The notes beneath the pieces are model-generated. The model was given only the letters and a program-made list of their open reading frames with translations. It made no database searches and was not told the DNA's origin. Position numbers and translations under genes: made by a program. Of a DNA stretch of 64,000 nucleotides, positions 52,612 to 62,009 are shown piece by piece. This stretch comes from JBBIRW01 sp037441565 (GTDB lineage Bacteria > Desulfobacterota > JBBIRW01). The number at the start of each line of letters is the position of its first letter. The first letter of the stretch is position 1. The stretch lies in contig JBBIRW010000001.1 in assembly GCA_037441565.1 (NCBI GenBank), positions 1 to 64,000 on the forward strand, given 5' to 3'.

Positions 52612-53323
52612 GATAGTTCAAGCAAGGGAAGGATTTTTAGGGAAGAGATCCATCTGTGTTTTAACAGGTGCAGGTATATCAGCGGAAAGCGGAATACCTA
52701 CATTCAGAGGGAAGGATGGGCTCTGGAAGAATTACAGAGCAGAAGAGCTGGCAACACCCTATGCATTTGAGAAGAACCCCAGGCTCGTATGGGAGTGGTA
52801 TAGCTGGAGAAGGGAAATTATATCAAGGGCATCTCCTAATGAGGGTCATTATGCTATTGCAAAGATGGAGAATGTCTTTCCTGATTTCTTACTGATCACA
52901 CAGAATGTTGATGGACTTCACGCCGCTGCTGGCAGCAAGAAGATGGTTGAATTGCATGGTAACATATGGCGCGTTAAATGCACTATTTGTTATTACAAAG
53001 GGGAGGACAAAAATGTTCCAGTCAAATATCCACCTCTCTGTCCAAACTGTGAAGGGCTATTGAGACCGGATGTTGTATGGTTTGGCGAACCATTATCGCC
53101 ATCTGTACTCTCTACAGCATTTGAGGCTGTCTCAAGATGTGAAGTTATGCTTGTTGTCGGAACATCTGCTGTTGTTCAGCCTGCTGCATCACTTGCCTGG
53201 AAGGCTATCTCATCGGGTGCATTTACTATTGAAGTTAATATTGAGCCTACGGAACTTTCGGATAGGGTTGATGTAAACCTAAGGGGAAGAGCGGGAGAGA
53301 TACTACCGCTTTTGATCGAATAG
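52601..53323 (+). CDS. cobB: NAD-dependent protein deacylase (sirtuin)
   Basis: A 240-residue class III sirtuin. NAD motif GAGISAESGIPTFRG, QNVDGL, catalytic His in ELHGNIWRVKC, four zinc Cys (CTIC and CPNC), GTSAVV and IEVN. Y67 and R70 in WYSWR are the Tyr/Arg pair that favours succinyl or other acidic acyl groups over acetyl. Removes acyl groups from lysine, releasing nicotinamide. Overlaps the zinc-ribbon gene. Confidence 0.9.
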   Translation: MKDKIVQAREGFLGKRSICVLTGAGISAESGIPTFRGKDGLWKNYRAEELATPYAFEKNPRLVWEWYSWRREIISRASPNEGHYAIAKMENVFPDFLLITQNVDGLHAAAGSKKMVELHGNIWRVKCTICYYKGEDKNVPVKYPPLCPNCEGLLRPDVVWFGEPLSPSVLSTAFEAVSRCEVMLVVGTSAVVQPAASLAWKAISSGAFTIEVNIEPTELSDRVDVNLRGRAGEILPLLIE

Positions 53324-53332
53324 TTTAAGGGA

Positions 53333-53806
53333 ATGGATTACATTTTTATAGTGGATGTAATGCTTGGAAAGCTATCAAAATGGCTAAGGATAATTGGATA
53401 TGAGGCACTTTATAATCCATTCTGGAGTGATGAGGATATCATAGTAATGGCAGAAAAGAAGAAAGGGATAATTGTTACAAGGGATACGAAACTAAAAGCA
53501 CAGGGTAAAGATATCAGGATTGTATATCTAAAGGAAAATAGTATTCAGAATCAACTTGCCGAGCTTATGGATAAATTAAGAATTACGGTAGATAATGAGA
53601 AAATCCTCTCAAGATGTATTGTGTGTAACGGTATGTTACAGTTAATTAAAAAAAATGAAGTTGAAGGAATGGTTCCAGAATATGTTTTTCTAAATAATGA
53701 ATATTTTTACAGGTGTAATAATTGCAGTAAAATATACTGGAGCGGTTCGCATACGGAAGATATTTATAGAAAGCTGAAAGAGATGTTTCCAGGGCAAATT
53801 GCTTGA
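53333..53806 (+). CDS. Mut7-C RNase domain protein with zinc ribbon
   Basis: A 157-residue protein. Residues 1-75 match the PIN-like Mut7-C domain: DVMLGKLSKWLRIIGY, WSDEDI and IIVTRDTKL provide the acidic residues. The C-terminal half carries a zinc ribbon, CIVC and CNNC. Predicted ribonuclease, possibly acting on structured or translating RNA; the activity is untested as far as I know. Nine bases after the sirtuin. Confidence 0.8.
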   Translation: MDYIFIVDVMLGKLSKWLRIIGYEALYNPFWSDEDIIVMAEKKKGIIVTRDTKLKAQGKDIRIVYLKENSIQNQLAELMDKLRITVDNEKILSRCIVCNGMLQLIKKNEVEGMVPEYVFLNNEYFYRCNNCSKIYWSGSHTEDIYRKLKEMFPGQIA

Positions 53807-53846
53807 AGATGTTAATTTCATATGTTATATTGTCTCGAATTTTATT

Positions 53847-54404
53847 ATGAGGATTACGGGCGGACAACTTAAGGGGAAGAGGATTTTTGTTCCCTCCGGA
53901 TTTCTCGTGAGACCTCCACTTGCGAAGATAAGGGAGGCGATATTTCAGATACTTCCCCAATGCTGGGAAGGGAAGAGGGTTCTTGACCTTTATGCAGGCT
54001 GTGGTTCCTTTGGACTGGAAGCACTGAGTCGTGGCGCTGAATCCGTCATTTTCGTTGAGAAGGAAAGGGTTGCATTAAGTGCATTGAGGAAAAATGTGGA
54101 GTCATGCAGATACAGGGGAAAGGCATTAATCCTTCCGATGAATGCTCTCAGGGCTATTCCATACCTTGGATCAAAAAATGAGAGATTTGATGTGGTATTT
54201 GTTGATCCACCATTCGAAGGTAATCTTTCTTCCGAAACAATGGAGGCGCTCGACGAAAATGGATTAGTTAGAGATGATGGATGGGTTGTCTTGAGACATA
54301 GTGTAAAGGAAATCATCGATGCCAGCTATGGCCAAATGTTTCTTTTCGATCAGCGAAGGTATGGAAGAAGCCTTGTTTCATTTTTTATTAAAAAATACGG
54401 GTAA
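53847..54404 (+). CDS. rsmD: 16S rRNA guanine(966)-N2 methyltransferase RsmD
   Basis: A 185-residue Rossmann methyltransferase: MRITGGQLKGKRI at the start, RPPLAKIREAIFQIL, SAM-binding VLDLYAGCGSFGLEALSRGA, FVEKE, and the catalytic DPPFEG. ATG 53847 gives the family N-terminus; an upstream TTG (53799) is unlikely. No ribosome site is seen, so initiation may be weak or leaderless. coaD follows after five bases, the common rsmD-coaD pair. Confidence 0.9.
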   Translation: MRITGGQLKGKRIFVPSGFLVRPPLAKIREAIFQILPQCWEGKRVLDLYAGCGSFGLEALSRGAESVIFVEKERVALSALRKNVESCRYRGKALILPMNALRAIPYLGSKNERFDVVFVDPPFEGNLSSETMEALDENGLVRDDGWVVLRHSVKEIIDASYGQMFLFDQRRYGRSLVSFFIKKYG

Positions 54405-54409
54405 TTGTT

Positions 54410-54910
54410 ATGAAAAAGATAGCAGTATATCCAGGTTCTTTTGATCCAATCACAAATGGTCATATTGATATAGCCGAGAGAGCTTCGCGTGTCTTCGATC
54501 AAATAATAGTAGCGGTTGCAAAGAATCCACGTAAAAAACCGCTGTTTACTATTGAAGAAAGGGTCCAGATGATAAAGGAAGCACTAAGTCATAATAAAAA
54601 GATTATCGTGGAGAGTTTCGATGGTCTCCTTGTTAATTTTTTAGAGGAAAGAGGTGTCGATGTTGTAATAAGGGGTCTCAGAGCAGTTTCGGACTTTGAT
54701 TATGAATTTCAGATGGATTCGTTAAATAGAAAACTCAGTCCTAAAATAGAAACATTTTTTATGATGACAAGTGAATCATATTTTTATATAAGCTCGCAGA
54801 TAATTAAAGAGATAGCGAGTTTCGGTGGCTCAGTAAAGGGACTTGTTCCTGATAATGTTTTGAAAATGCTCGATAAAAAATTCAAATCTCTGAAGGATAA
54901 AAAATACTGA
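54410..54910 (+). CDS. coaD: Phosphopantetheine adenylyltransferase
   Basis: A 166-residue nucleotidyltransferase of coenzyme A synthesis. YPGSFDPITNGHIDIAERA holds the HxGH-type motif, with VIRGLRAVSDFDYEFQMDSLNR and SSQIIKEIASFGG for substrate binding. Full length. coaBC, which makes its precursor, is at 60810-62009. Confidence 0.95.
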   Translation: MKKIAVYPGSFDPITNGHIDIAERASRVFDQIIVAVAKNPRKKPLFTIEERVQMIKEALSHNKKIIVESFDGLLVNFLEERGVDVVIRGLRAVSDFDYEFQMDSLNRKLSPKIETFFMMTSESYFYISSQIIKEIASFGGSVKGLVPDNVLKMLDKKFKSLKDKKY

Positions 54911-54927
54911 AAAGCAGGGGGATAAAG

Positions 54928-56127
54928 ATGGAATTAAAACTTTCAAGAAGGGTTGCAAATCTTAAGCCATCAGCAACACTTGCCGTGGATGCAAAGGCAA
55001 AGGCGATAAAGGCAATGGGGATTGATGTAATAGGATTCGGGGCAGGGGAACCCGATTTTGATACACCGGATAACATAAAGGAGGCAGCAATAAGAGCATT
55101 AAAGGATGGTTTTACTAAATACTGTCCTGTTGGAGGAACGGATGATCTGAAAGAAGCCATAATTGAAAAATTAAAAAGAGACAATGGTATTGAGTATAAA
55201 AAAAGCGAAATATTAGTTTCCTGCGGCGCAAAACATTCACTATATAATTTCGCTCAGGCATTTCTCGATGAGGGTGATGAGGTGATAATACCGTCTCCAT
55301 ACTGGGTTTCCTATCCGGAAATTGTCTCGCTTGCAGGGGGTGTACCTGTTATTGTAAAGACAGAGGAGGAGAATGGATTTAAGATGCTACCGGAGGATTT
55401 TAAAGGAGCTATAACATCGAAAACAAAAGCAGTTATATTAAACTCGCCCTCCAATCCAACAGGAAGTGCATATACAAAGGATGAGTTAGAAAAGATTGCA
55501 TCCATTGCACTTGAAAAAAATGTCTTTATCGTATCCGATGAAATATATGAAAAACTTGTATACGATGGTTTTAAGCATGTTAGTATTGCATCACTTGGTA
55601 AAGAGATTAAAGATATCACTCTTGTTGTAAATGGCGTTTCAAAGGCATATTCAATGACAGGATGGCGTATAGGTTATGCAGCAGGATCCGAGAGGCTTAT
55701 CAAGGCAATGACTGACATCCAGAGTCAGAGCACATCCAATCCCACTTCATTTGCCATGAAGGCAAGTGTAGAGGCATTGAGAGGTCAACAGGACACAGTT
55801 GCAACCATGGTCGAGGAGTTTTCAAAAAGAAGGGATTATATGGTAAGGAGGCTTAATGCTATAAAAGGTATTCGTTGTTTTAATCCTGCAGGCGCCTTCT
55901 ATGTCTTTCCAAATGTATCCTACTATTACGGAAAATCATTTAATGGAAAGGTTATAAATGGCTCATCGGATTTTGCGGAGTATCTTCTTGAGCATGCAAA
56001 AGTCGCCGTTGTTCCAGGTATCGCATTTGGTGCAGATGAGAATATAAGGCTTTCCTATGCCACATCCATGGAAACGATAAGGGAGGGCATCGATCGTATC
56101 GAAGATGCACTAAGGAAACTTACTTAG
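54928..56127 (+). CDS. Class I aminotransferase, aspartate type
   Basis: A 399-residue PLP enzyme. PLP Lys lies in NGVSKAYSMTGWRIGY; also GAGEPDFDTP, NSPSNPTGSAY, SDEIYEKLVYDG and the final Arg region ENIRLSYATS. The pattern is the Ib group of aspartate aminotransferases, which may also use prephenate or other acids. AGGGGGAT precedes ATG 54928. Ends nine bases from a convergent gene. Confidence 0.9.
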   Translation: MELKLSRRVANLKPSATLAVDAKAKAIKAMGIDVIGFGAGEPDFDTPDNIKEAAIRALKDGFTKYCPVGGTDDLKEAIIEKLKRDNGIEYKKSEILVSCGAKHSLYNFAQAFLDEGDEVIIPSPYWVSYPEIVSLAGGVPVIVKTEEENGFKMLPEDFKGAITSKTKAVILNSPSNPTGSAYTKDELEKIASIALEKNVFIVSDEIYEKLVYDGFKHVSIASLGKEIKDITLVVNGVSKAYSMTGWRIGYAAGSERLIKAMTDIQSQSTSNPTSFAMKASVEALRGQQDTVATMVEEFSKRRDYMVRRLNAIKGIRCFNPAGAFYVFPNVSYYYGKSFNGKVINGSSDFAEYLLEHAKVAVVPGIAFGADENIRLSYATSMETIREGIDRIEDALRKLT

Positions 56128-56136
56128 CGCTGATCA

Positions 56137-56700
56137 TCAGATAAAATCTTTTTCTTCAAAAACCTCAGCTTCGAAGAGATATATCTCCGTGCCCGGTTTC
56201 TTCCAGCATCCGGGCTCCAAGCCTGCCTTCATACAGGTATGATCAAGGAAGGTCTCAGCGTTCCATCCATATTCAGTAGCCACCTGAGGTAGAAGAACTC
56301 CACGGAAAGGACCACGAACGATGTATAATCCGTGCTTTCCAATCCTTATTTCTTCCACACTTTTAATTTTCTTCAGTGGGCCAAGAACAGATATCTCTAT
56401 ATCTATTTCTGGAAGTTCTTTCTTTGTCAGGGGTGGGAACCTTGGATCTTCGAAGGAGGACGCGATTGCCATATCCATAACAGTTTGAAACAATGGTTTT
56501 TCTGAAACGAGGTTCCCTATACAACCCCTGAGCTGGCCCTTTCGGTGAAGTGAGACAAAAACGCCTCTTTTTTCACGAAGAGCATCGCTCTTTATCTGAA
56601 TATCACTAATTGTGCCCTTATCAAGATATTCCTCTATAGTTTTTCTTGCAATCCTGAGAAGATCCCTTTTTTCTTCATCTGTTAATATAAAATCTTCCAT
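56137..56700 (-). CDS. AMMECR1-domain protein (AmmeMemoRadiSam system A)
   Basis: A 187-residue single AMMECR1 domain: VSLHRKGQLRGCIGN is the diagnostic LRGCIG motif, followed by SSFEDPRFPPLT, EIDIEISVLGP, GLYIVRGPFRGVLLPQVATEYGW. Widely conserved; the biochemical role is unsettled. Its usual partners, a Memo protein and a radical-SAM protein, are not in this window. Confidence 0.85.
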   Translation of the reverse strand: MEDFILTDEEKRDLLRIARKTIEEYLDKGTISDIQIKSDALREKRGVFVSLHRKGQLRGCIGNLVSEKPLFQTVMDMAIASSFEDPRFPPLTKKELPEIDIEISVLGPLKKIKSVEEIRIGKHGLYIVRGPFRGVLLPQVATEYGWNAETFLDHTCMKAGLEPGCWKKPGTEIYLFEAEVFEEKDFI

Positions 56701-56766
56701 CTTTCTCCCCCAAATTATCTATACCATATATGAAAGATATGATCAAAGCCATTTTGTTTACCTTCC

Positions 56767-56796
56767 TTGACTGATTTTACTGACTATTGATATCAT
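56767..56796 (+). promoter_or_regulatory. Sigma70 promoter for the nucleotidyltransferase fusion
   Basis: TTGACT (56767-56772) and TATCAT (56791-56796) are 18 bases apart, 25 bases before ATG 56822. AGAGG precedes the ATG. Confidence 0.5.
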
Positions 56797-56821
56797 AAAA
56801 TGAAAAACAGAGGTTTTAATT

Positions 56822-59335
56822 ATGCGTGCAGTTCTCATGGCGGGAGGCTTTGGAACAAGACTAAGGCCTATCACTATCGCCCTTCCAAAACCTATGGTTC
56901 CACTGGCAAACATCCCTCTTATGCAACATATCCTTTCGCTTTTGAAGAAGTTTAGTATAAAGGAGATCTCGGTTCTCCTTTATTTTTTCCCTGAAAAGAT
57001 AAAGGGATATTTTGGGGATGGATCAAGATTTGGCGTTACCCTTAAATATGAGAATCCGCGCGAGGATCTTGAAACAGCAGGTTCTGTAAGATTTGCTGCA
57101 AAAGATTTTGACAGGACATTCCTTGTTATGAGTGGTGACATAGTGACTGATATAGATCTTGAAAAGGCAATAGATTTTCATTTATCAAAGAGGGCACTTG
57201 TAACAATAGTGCTCACAAGGGTGACAAATCCTCTTCCATTCGGCATTGTTATTACAGATGATGATGGAAGAGTTGTAAAGTTTCTGGAAAAACCTACATG
57301 GGGTGAGGTTTTCAGTGATACGATAAATTCAGGTATATATATCCTTGAACCCGATGTACTTGAATTCATCCCTGAAAGGAAGGAATTTGATTTTTCCCGT
57401 AACCTTTTCCCCATACTGCTTGAAAAGGGTCTTCCCATTTACGGGTATATATCATCCGGTTACTGGAGGGATATAGGGAATATCGAAGAATACAGGGCTG
57501 CCCACAGGGATGTGCTCTCCGGTCTCATAGATATAAATCTATCAGGATATAAGATAAGAGGAAAAAGGGTATGGCTCGGAAATAGATCAAGAGTGGAACT
57601 TACGGCACGTCTCAAGGGAGGGGTTATAATCGGTGAAGGATGTGTTATTGGTGGAAATGTAAAGATTTCTAATAGTATTATTGGAAATAACTGTGAGATT
57701 CGAGAGGATGCTTTAATTGAGGATTCCATAATCTGGGATGGTGTTAAGATTGGAGAAAGAGCCGAGATACATGAATCAATTGTATGTTCTAATGTAACAA
57801 TTGGCGATAAGGCCTATTTGAGTGTTGGTACTGTTGTTTCAGAACATTGCAGGATAGGTGCAAGAAGCTTTCTAAAGGCAAATGTAAAGGTATGGCCATA
57901 TAAGGAGGTGGAAGATGATGCAACGCTTGCAAGCAGTCTAATCTGGGGTGAGAAATGGAGCAGATTTATATTTGGGCCTTATGGAGTTACAGGAATTGCA
58001 AACATAGAGATATCCCCGGAATTTGCGGCAAAACTGGGCGCAGCCTTTGGAGCATCTGTTGGTAAAAATTCTATTGTTTACACGAGCAGGGACAGCCATA
58101 AAACGAGCAGGATGATAAACAGGGCAATTATGACAGGTATACTCTCCACTGGAGTTCATGTTCATGATCTTGGCGTTGCCCCCATTCCGCTTGTAAGATT
58201 CCTTGCAGGAACAATGGGTGATGCTGGTGCAATTCATGTAAGAAAATCACCTTTTGATCCAGAACTTATTGATATAAAAATTTTTGACAATCGCGGTATG
58301 GACATCCATCCCAATAAGGAAAAAACAATAGAGAGACTCTTTTTCAGAGAAGATTTCACAAGAGCAACCATGGATGAAACGGGTGAGATAAGCTTTCCCA
58401 TACATGGAATAGAATATTATCAGGACAGTTTCTTCAAAAATGTTGATGTTAAGGCGATAAAAGAAAAAAAATTTAAAATAATTATAGATTATGGTTTTGG
58501 GAGCTGTGCAAGGATATTTCCCGAAATCCTTGGTAAGCTTGGCTGCGACGTTATTTCACTTAATGCAAATCTTGATCCGTCAAAAATAACAAAAACCTCG
58601 GAAGAATTTCAGAGATGCCTGCAGAATTTGAGTAACATCGTAAGATCGCTAAAAGCGGATGTGGGTATTATGCTTGATGCCGGAGGTGAAAAGATTTTTA
58701 TTTCCGATGAGACGGGAGAAATTCTCAATGGAGATACAACCCTTGCAGTTATGTCCCTATATGTTATGAGAACATATGGGTCTGGGACAATAGCGATACC
58801 TGTTACAGCATCAAGGGTGATCGATGAAATGGCAGCAGTATATAATTTTTCTGTAAAAAGGACAAAAACGAGCTCCAGATCGATTATGGAGCTTGCTGCT
58901 GAAAAGGAGATCGTTTTTGCAGGTGAACAGCTCGGTGGATTTATATTTCCGGAGTTTCATCCCGCATTTGATGGGATGTATGCATCAGTGAAACTTCTTG
59001 AGATGATGGCTAAAGTCTCAATGGGTATCCATGAAGCTATCCGTGAGATTCCACCATTCCATATAGTCCACGAAAAACTTCCATGTCCCTGGGAGATGAG
59101 AGGAAAGCTTATCAGAAGACTGATCGAGGAGACAAAAAAGATGAATGTTCAGCTTATAGATGGTGTGAAGATATTCTTCAATAAGGACTGGATTCTCGTT
59201 CTTCCATCTCAGGATCAGTCTTTCTTTAATATCTTTGCAGAGGCATCAACCATTGAGAGGGCTGCCCAGCTTATCGAGGAATTCAGGGGAAAGCTCATCA
59301 GGTGGAAGGAGGAAGAAGAGGGTGGCAGCAATTAG
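56822..59335 (+). CDS. Mannose-1-phosphate guanylyltransferase-like protein fused to a degenerate phosphomannomutase domain
   Basis: An 837-residue fusion. Residues 1-235 are a nucleotidyltransferase (MAGGFGTRLRP, GDIVTDID, FLEKPTWGEV). Residues ~250-350 form a left-handed beta helix. Residues ~375-830 are a phosphohexomutase fold, but the TASHNP loop reads VRKSPFD (Ser476 kept) and the DGDADR metal loop reads DAGGEK (from D619). The mutase half is thus probably inactive or regulatory. It overlaps an intact mutase gene by 14 bases. Confidence 0.85.
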   Translation: MRAVLMAGGFGTRLRPITIALPKPMVPLANIPLMQHILSLLKKFSIKEISVLLYFFPEKIKGYFGDGSRFGVTLKYENPREDLETAGSVRFAAKDFDRTFLVMSGDIVTDIDLEKAIDFHLSKRALVTIVLTRVTNPLPFGIVITDDDGRVVKFLEKPTWGEVFSDTINSGIYILEPDVLEFIPERKEFDFSRNLFPILLEKGLPIYGYISSGYWRDIGNIEEYRAAHRDVLSGLIDINLSGYKIRGKRVWLGNRSRVELTARLKGGVIIGEGCVIGGNVKISNSIIGNNCEIREDALIEDSIIWDGVKIGERAEIHESIVCSNVTIGDKAYLSVGTVVSEHCRIGARSFLKANVKVWPYKEVEDDATLASSLIWGEKWSRFIFGPYGVTGIANIEISPEFAAKLGAAFGASVGKNSIVYTSRDSHKTSRMINRAIMTGILSTGVHVHDLGVAPIPLVRFLAGTMGDAGAIHVRKSPFDPELIDIKIFDNRGMDIHPNKEKTIERLFFREDFTRATMDETGEISFPIHGIEYYQDSFFKNVDVKAIKEKKFKIIIDYGFGSCARIFPEILGKLGCDVISLNANLDPSKITKTSEEFQRCLQNLSNIVRSLKADVGIMLDAGGEKIFISDETGEILNGDTTLAVMSLYVMRTYGSGTIAIPVTASRVIDEMAAVYNFSVKRTKTSSRSIMELAAEKEIVFAGEQLGGFIFPEFHPAFDGMYASVKLLEMMAKVSMGIHEAIREIPPFHIVHEKLPCPWEMRGKLIRRLIEETKKMNVQLIDGVKIFFNKDWILVLPSQDQSFFNIFAEASTIERAAQLIEEFRGKLIRWKEEEEGGSN

Positions 59336-60737
59336 ATTTGGAACGTCGGGATGGAGAGGTATTATAGCTGATGACTTTACCTTTGAAAATGTAAGGATTG
59401 TTTCCCAGGCAATCTCTGAGTATCTCAACAAAGACCCCTCTCCCAGAAGGATCATCGTCGGATATGACTCAAGGTTTTTGGGAAGGGAGTTTGCTTTGGA
59501 GGCATCAAAAGTATTCGCAGCAAATGGGATAAAGGTCCTGTTATCAAAAAGTGAGGTTCCTACACCGGTAATTTCCCATTTTATAAGAAAGAATGGACTT
59601 GATGGAGGGATTAATATCACAGCAAGTCATAATCCTCCTATTTACAGTGGATTGAAATTTTCACCATCATGGGGAGGTCCTGCGTTACCCGAAGATACAG
59701 AGGAGATTGAGCGAAGAATAAATCTGTTGGTGGAGGGCAAAAAATATCGCATTATGAAAGAGGAGAGGGCATTTGATCATGGTATGATAGAGGAGGTTGA
59801 TCCAAAGGATAGCTATATCAACGATATCTGTTCAAAAATAGACCTGGATTTGATAAAGAGGGCAGGCATCAGTATGATAATTGATCCGAGATTCGGTGCG
59901 GGAAGGGGTTATATAGAGGGGATATTTTCCGATAAGGGGATTGGATTCAGATCCATTCACTTCTGGAAGGACCCCTTTTTTGGTGGTTCAAATCCGGACA
60001 CAGATGAGCAAAGTCTGAGGGAACTCTGCAGGATAATGAGTAGGGAAAAGGATATTTTCCTGGGGCTATCCCTGGATGGCGATGCTGACAGGTTCGGAAT
60101 TGTTGATAGAGGTGGTCATTTTATTCAACCAAACTACATCATTGCACTCCTGCTTGATTATCTTTTGAGTAAAGGTATTAAGGCAGAAGGGGTTGCAAGA
60201 AGTGTTGCAACAACCCATATTATTGATGCGATTGCGAAGAGATACAATTTGAAGGTTTATGAGACCCCTGTTGGTTTTAAATACATAGGGAAACTCATTG
60301 CCGAAGACAGGATTATTCTTGGTGGTGAGGAAAGCGGAGGGTTGTCAATAAGAGGGCATATTCCGGAGAAGGATGGGATCATTGCGTGCCTTCTTGTTGC
60401 GGAAATGGTTGCTGCAAGAGGGGAAACGATTACGGAGATGCTTCAATCATTATACAGGACTGTGGGCACGTTCAGGACAAAAAGGGAAGATATAAATATT
60501 AGCATGGGATCGATGGTAAAGATGAAGGAGATAGCTACTTCCCCACCTTCATCAATCGCCGGGAAGAGAATCGAAAGGATTGTTAATCTGGATGGGATAA
60601 AATTCATACTGGAAGATAACAGCTGGGTTCTTATCCGTGCTTCAGGAACTGAACCTGTAGTGAGGATATATGTGGAATCGTATTCTGAAACGCTTCTCAA
60701 TAGTCTCCTTGAATCAGCAAAATCCATCTTTTTATAA
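59322..60737 (+). CDS. Phosphomannomutase / phosphoglucomutase
   Basis: A 471-residue phosphohexomutase with all key motifs: FGTSGWRG, ITASHNPPIYSG with phospho-Ser102, metal loop DGDADR from D252, sugar loop GGEESGGLSI, and ASGTEPVVRIY. GTG 59322 has AAGGAGG nine bases upstream; a longer reading from 59235 would start deep in the previous gene. It likely makes mannose-1-phosphate or glucose-1-phosphate for the upstream nucleotidyltransferase. Confidence 0.9.
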   Translation: MAAIRFGTSGWRGIIADDFTFENVRIVSQAISEYLNKDPSPRRIIVGYDSRFLGREFALEASKVFAANGIKVLLSKSEVPTPVISHFIRKNGLDGGINITASHNPPIYSGLKFSPSWGGPALPEDTEEIERRINLLVEGKKYRIMKEERAFDHGMIEEVDPKDSYINDICSKIDLDLIKRAGISMIIDPRFGAGRGYIEGIFSDKGIGFRSIHFWKDPFFGGSNPDTDEQSLRELCRIMSREKDIFLGLSLDGDADRFGIVDRGGHFIQPNYIIALLLDYLLSKGIKAEGVARSVATTHIIDAIAKRYNLKVYETPVGFKYIGKLIAEDRIILGGEESGGLSIRGHIPEKDGIIACLLVAEMVAARGETITEMLQSLYRTVGTFRTKREDINISMGSMVKMKEIATSPPSSIAGKRIERIVNLDGIKFILEDNSWVLIRASGTEPVVRIYVESYSETLLNSLLESAKSIFL

Positions 60738-60770
60738 TCCTGAATTTTCTCACAGATAGAAGGGGATAGA

Positions 60771-60779
60771 TGGTATAAT
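60771..60779 (+). promoter_or_regulatory. Extended -10 promoter for coaBC
   Basis: TGGTATAAT is a perfect extended -10 element (TGN then TATAAT). No strong -35 is visible, as is common for this type. It lies 30 bases before ATG 60810. Confidence 0.6.
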
Positions 60780-60809
60780 TTAGATAAAATATTGAGGGGA
60801 GAAGTTTCA

Positions 60810-62009
60810 ATGCTATCGGGCAAAAGGATAATACTTGGGGTAACTGGAGGGATTGCAGCCTATAAGGCTGTTGAACTTCTCAGAGAGCTGGTTAATCGGG
60901 GTGCTGAGGTTTACGTTACAATGACAGAAAATGCTACAAGATTTGTTGGTCCGATTACCTTTCAAACGCTTTCACAGCATCCCGTGCTTACCGATATCTT
61001 TCAGAACGATGATGATTGGCGGATTGGGCATATCTCCATTACGGAGAGGGCAGATGCTTTTGTAATTGCACCTGCAACTGCTAATATTATAGGTAAGATT
61101 GCCTCGGGAATTGCCGATGATATGCTCTCCACGATGGTTATGGCATGTAAGGCACCAAAGGTTATCGCACCGGCAATGAATGAAAATATGTGGGAAAGTC
61201 CTTTTTTGAAGAGAAATATCCGTGCGTTGAAAGATGCAGGATATAGAATTGTTGAACCTGAGGTGGGAGAGCTTGCTTGCGGCATTTATGGAAAGGGGAG
61301 ACTTGCTGCTACCGATGATATTATCGAGGAGATTATATCCGTTCTCACGAAAAAGGACCTGCTGGGAGAGAAGATCCTTGTAACTGCAGGACCAACAAGG
61401 GAAGCAATAGATCCCGTCAGGTTCATATCAAATCCATCAACTGGGAAAATGGGTTTTGCATTGGCAAGGGTTGCTAAAAGGAGAGGAGCAGATGTAATTC
61501 TTATCTCCGGCCCTGTTACACTTAAAGCACCAAGAGGGGTTGAAACATATTTTGTGACGTCAGCGATTGAAATGCGCGATATTGTGTTAAAACACTACTA
61601 TACATGCAGCGTAGTAATAAAGGCTGCTGCTGTTAGTGATTTCAGGCCTGACGAGGTTTCCAGAGAAAAGATAAAGAAGGATAAGGATGGAATTAGAATA
61701 AGATTGAGGCTTAATCCAGACATCCTTGAAGAGCTTGGGAGCATAAAGGAGGGAAGGATTCTTGTTGGTTTTGCTGCTGAAACAGAAAATTTACTTGAGA
61801 ATGCGATGGAAAAAATAAGGAAGAAGAACCTGGACTTCATCGTTGTTAACGATGTATCTTCCCCAACTGCAGGATTCGGAGCTGATACCAATAAGGTTTA
61901 TATTATCGATTCCAAAGGAAAAATAGATGATCTTCCGCTTATGCCAAAAGAGGAAGTTGCATCAAAAATTTTTGATAAGATTGTGGAATTAAAAAAACAT
62001 GGAAAGTAA
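60810..62009 (+). CDS. coaBC: Bifunctional phosphopantothenoylcysteine decarboxylase / synthetase
   Basis: A 399-residue enzyme. The CoaC half (1-185) has GVTGGIAAYKA, catalytic His in WRIGHISI, PATANIIGKIASGIADDM and PAMNENMW. The CoaB half (190-395) has VTAGPTREAIDPVRFISNPSTGKMG, KAAAVSDFRP, K-containing loop and GFAAETEN. GGGGAG precedes ATG 60810. Makes 4'-phosphopantetheine for CoaD. Confidence 0.95.
   Translation: MLSGKRIILGVTGGIAAYKAVELLRELVNRGAEVYVTMTENATRFVGPITFQTLSQHPVLTDIFQNDDDWRIGHISITERADAFVIAPATANIIGKIASGIADDMLSTMVMACKAPKVIAPAMNENMWESPFLKRNIRALKDAGYRIVEPEVGELACGIYGKGRLAATDDIIEEIISVLTKKDLLGEKILVTAGPTREAIDPVRFISNPSTGKMGFALARVAKRRGADVILISGPVTLKAPRGVETYFVTSAIEMRDIVLKHYYTCSVVIKAAAVSDFRPDEVSREKIKKDKDGIRIRLRLNPDILEELGSIKEGRILVGFAAETENLLENAMEKIRKKNLDFIVVNDVSSPTAGFGADTNKVYIIDSKGKIDDLPLMPKEEVASKIFDKIVELKKHGK

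Noticed and set aside
59235..59321. Extended N-terminus for the intact mutase
   Set aside because: It would overlap the fusion gene by 100 bases and encodes a low-complexity Ser/Arg stretch; the GTG at 59322 has AAGGAGG.
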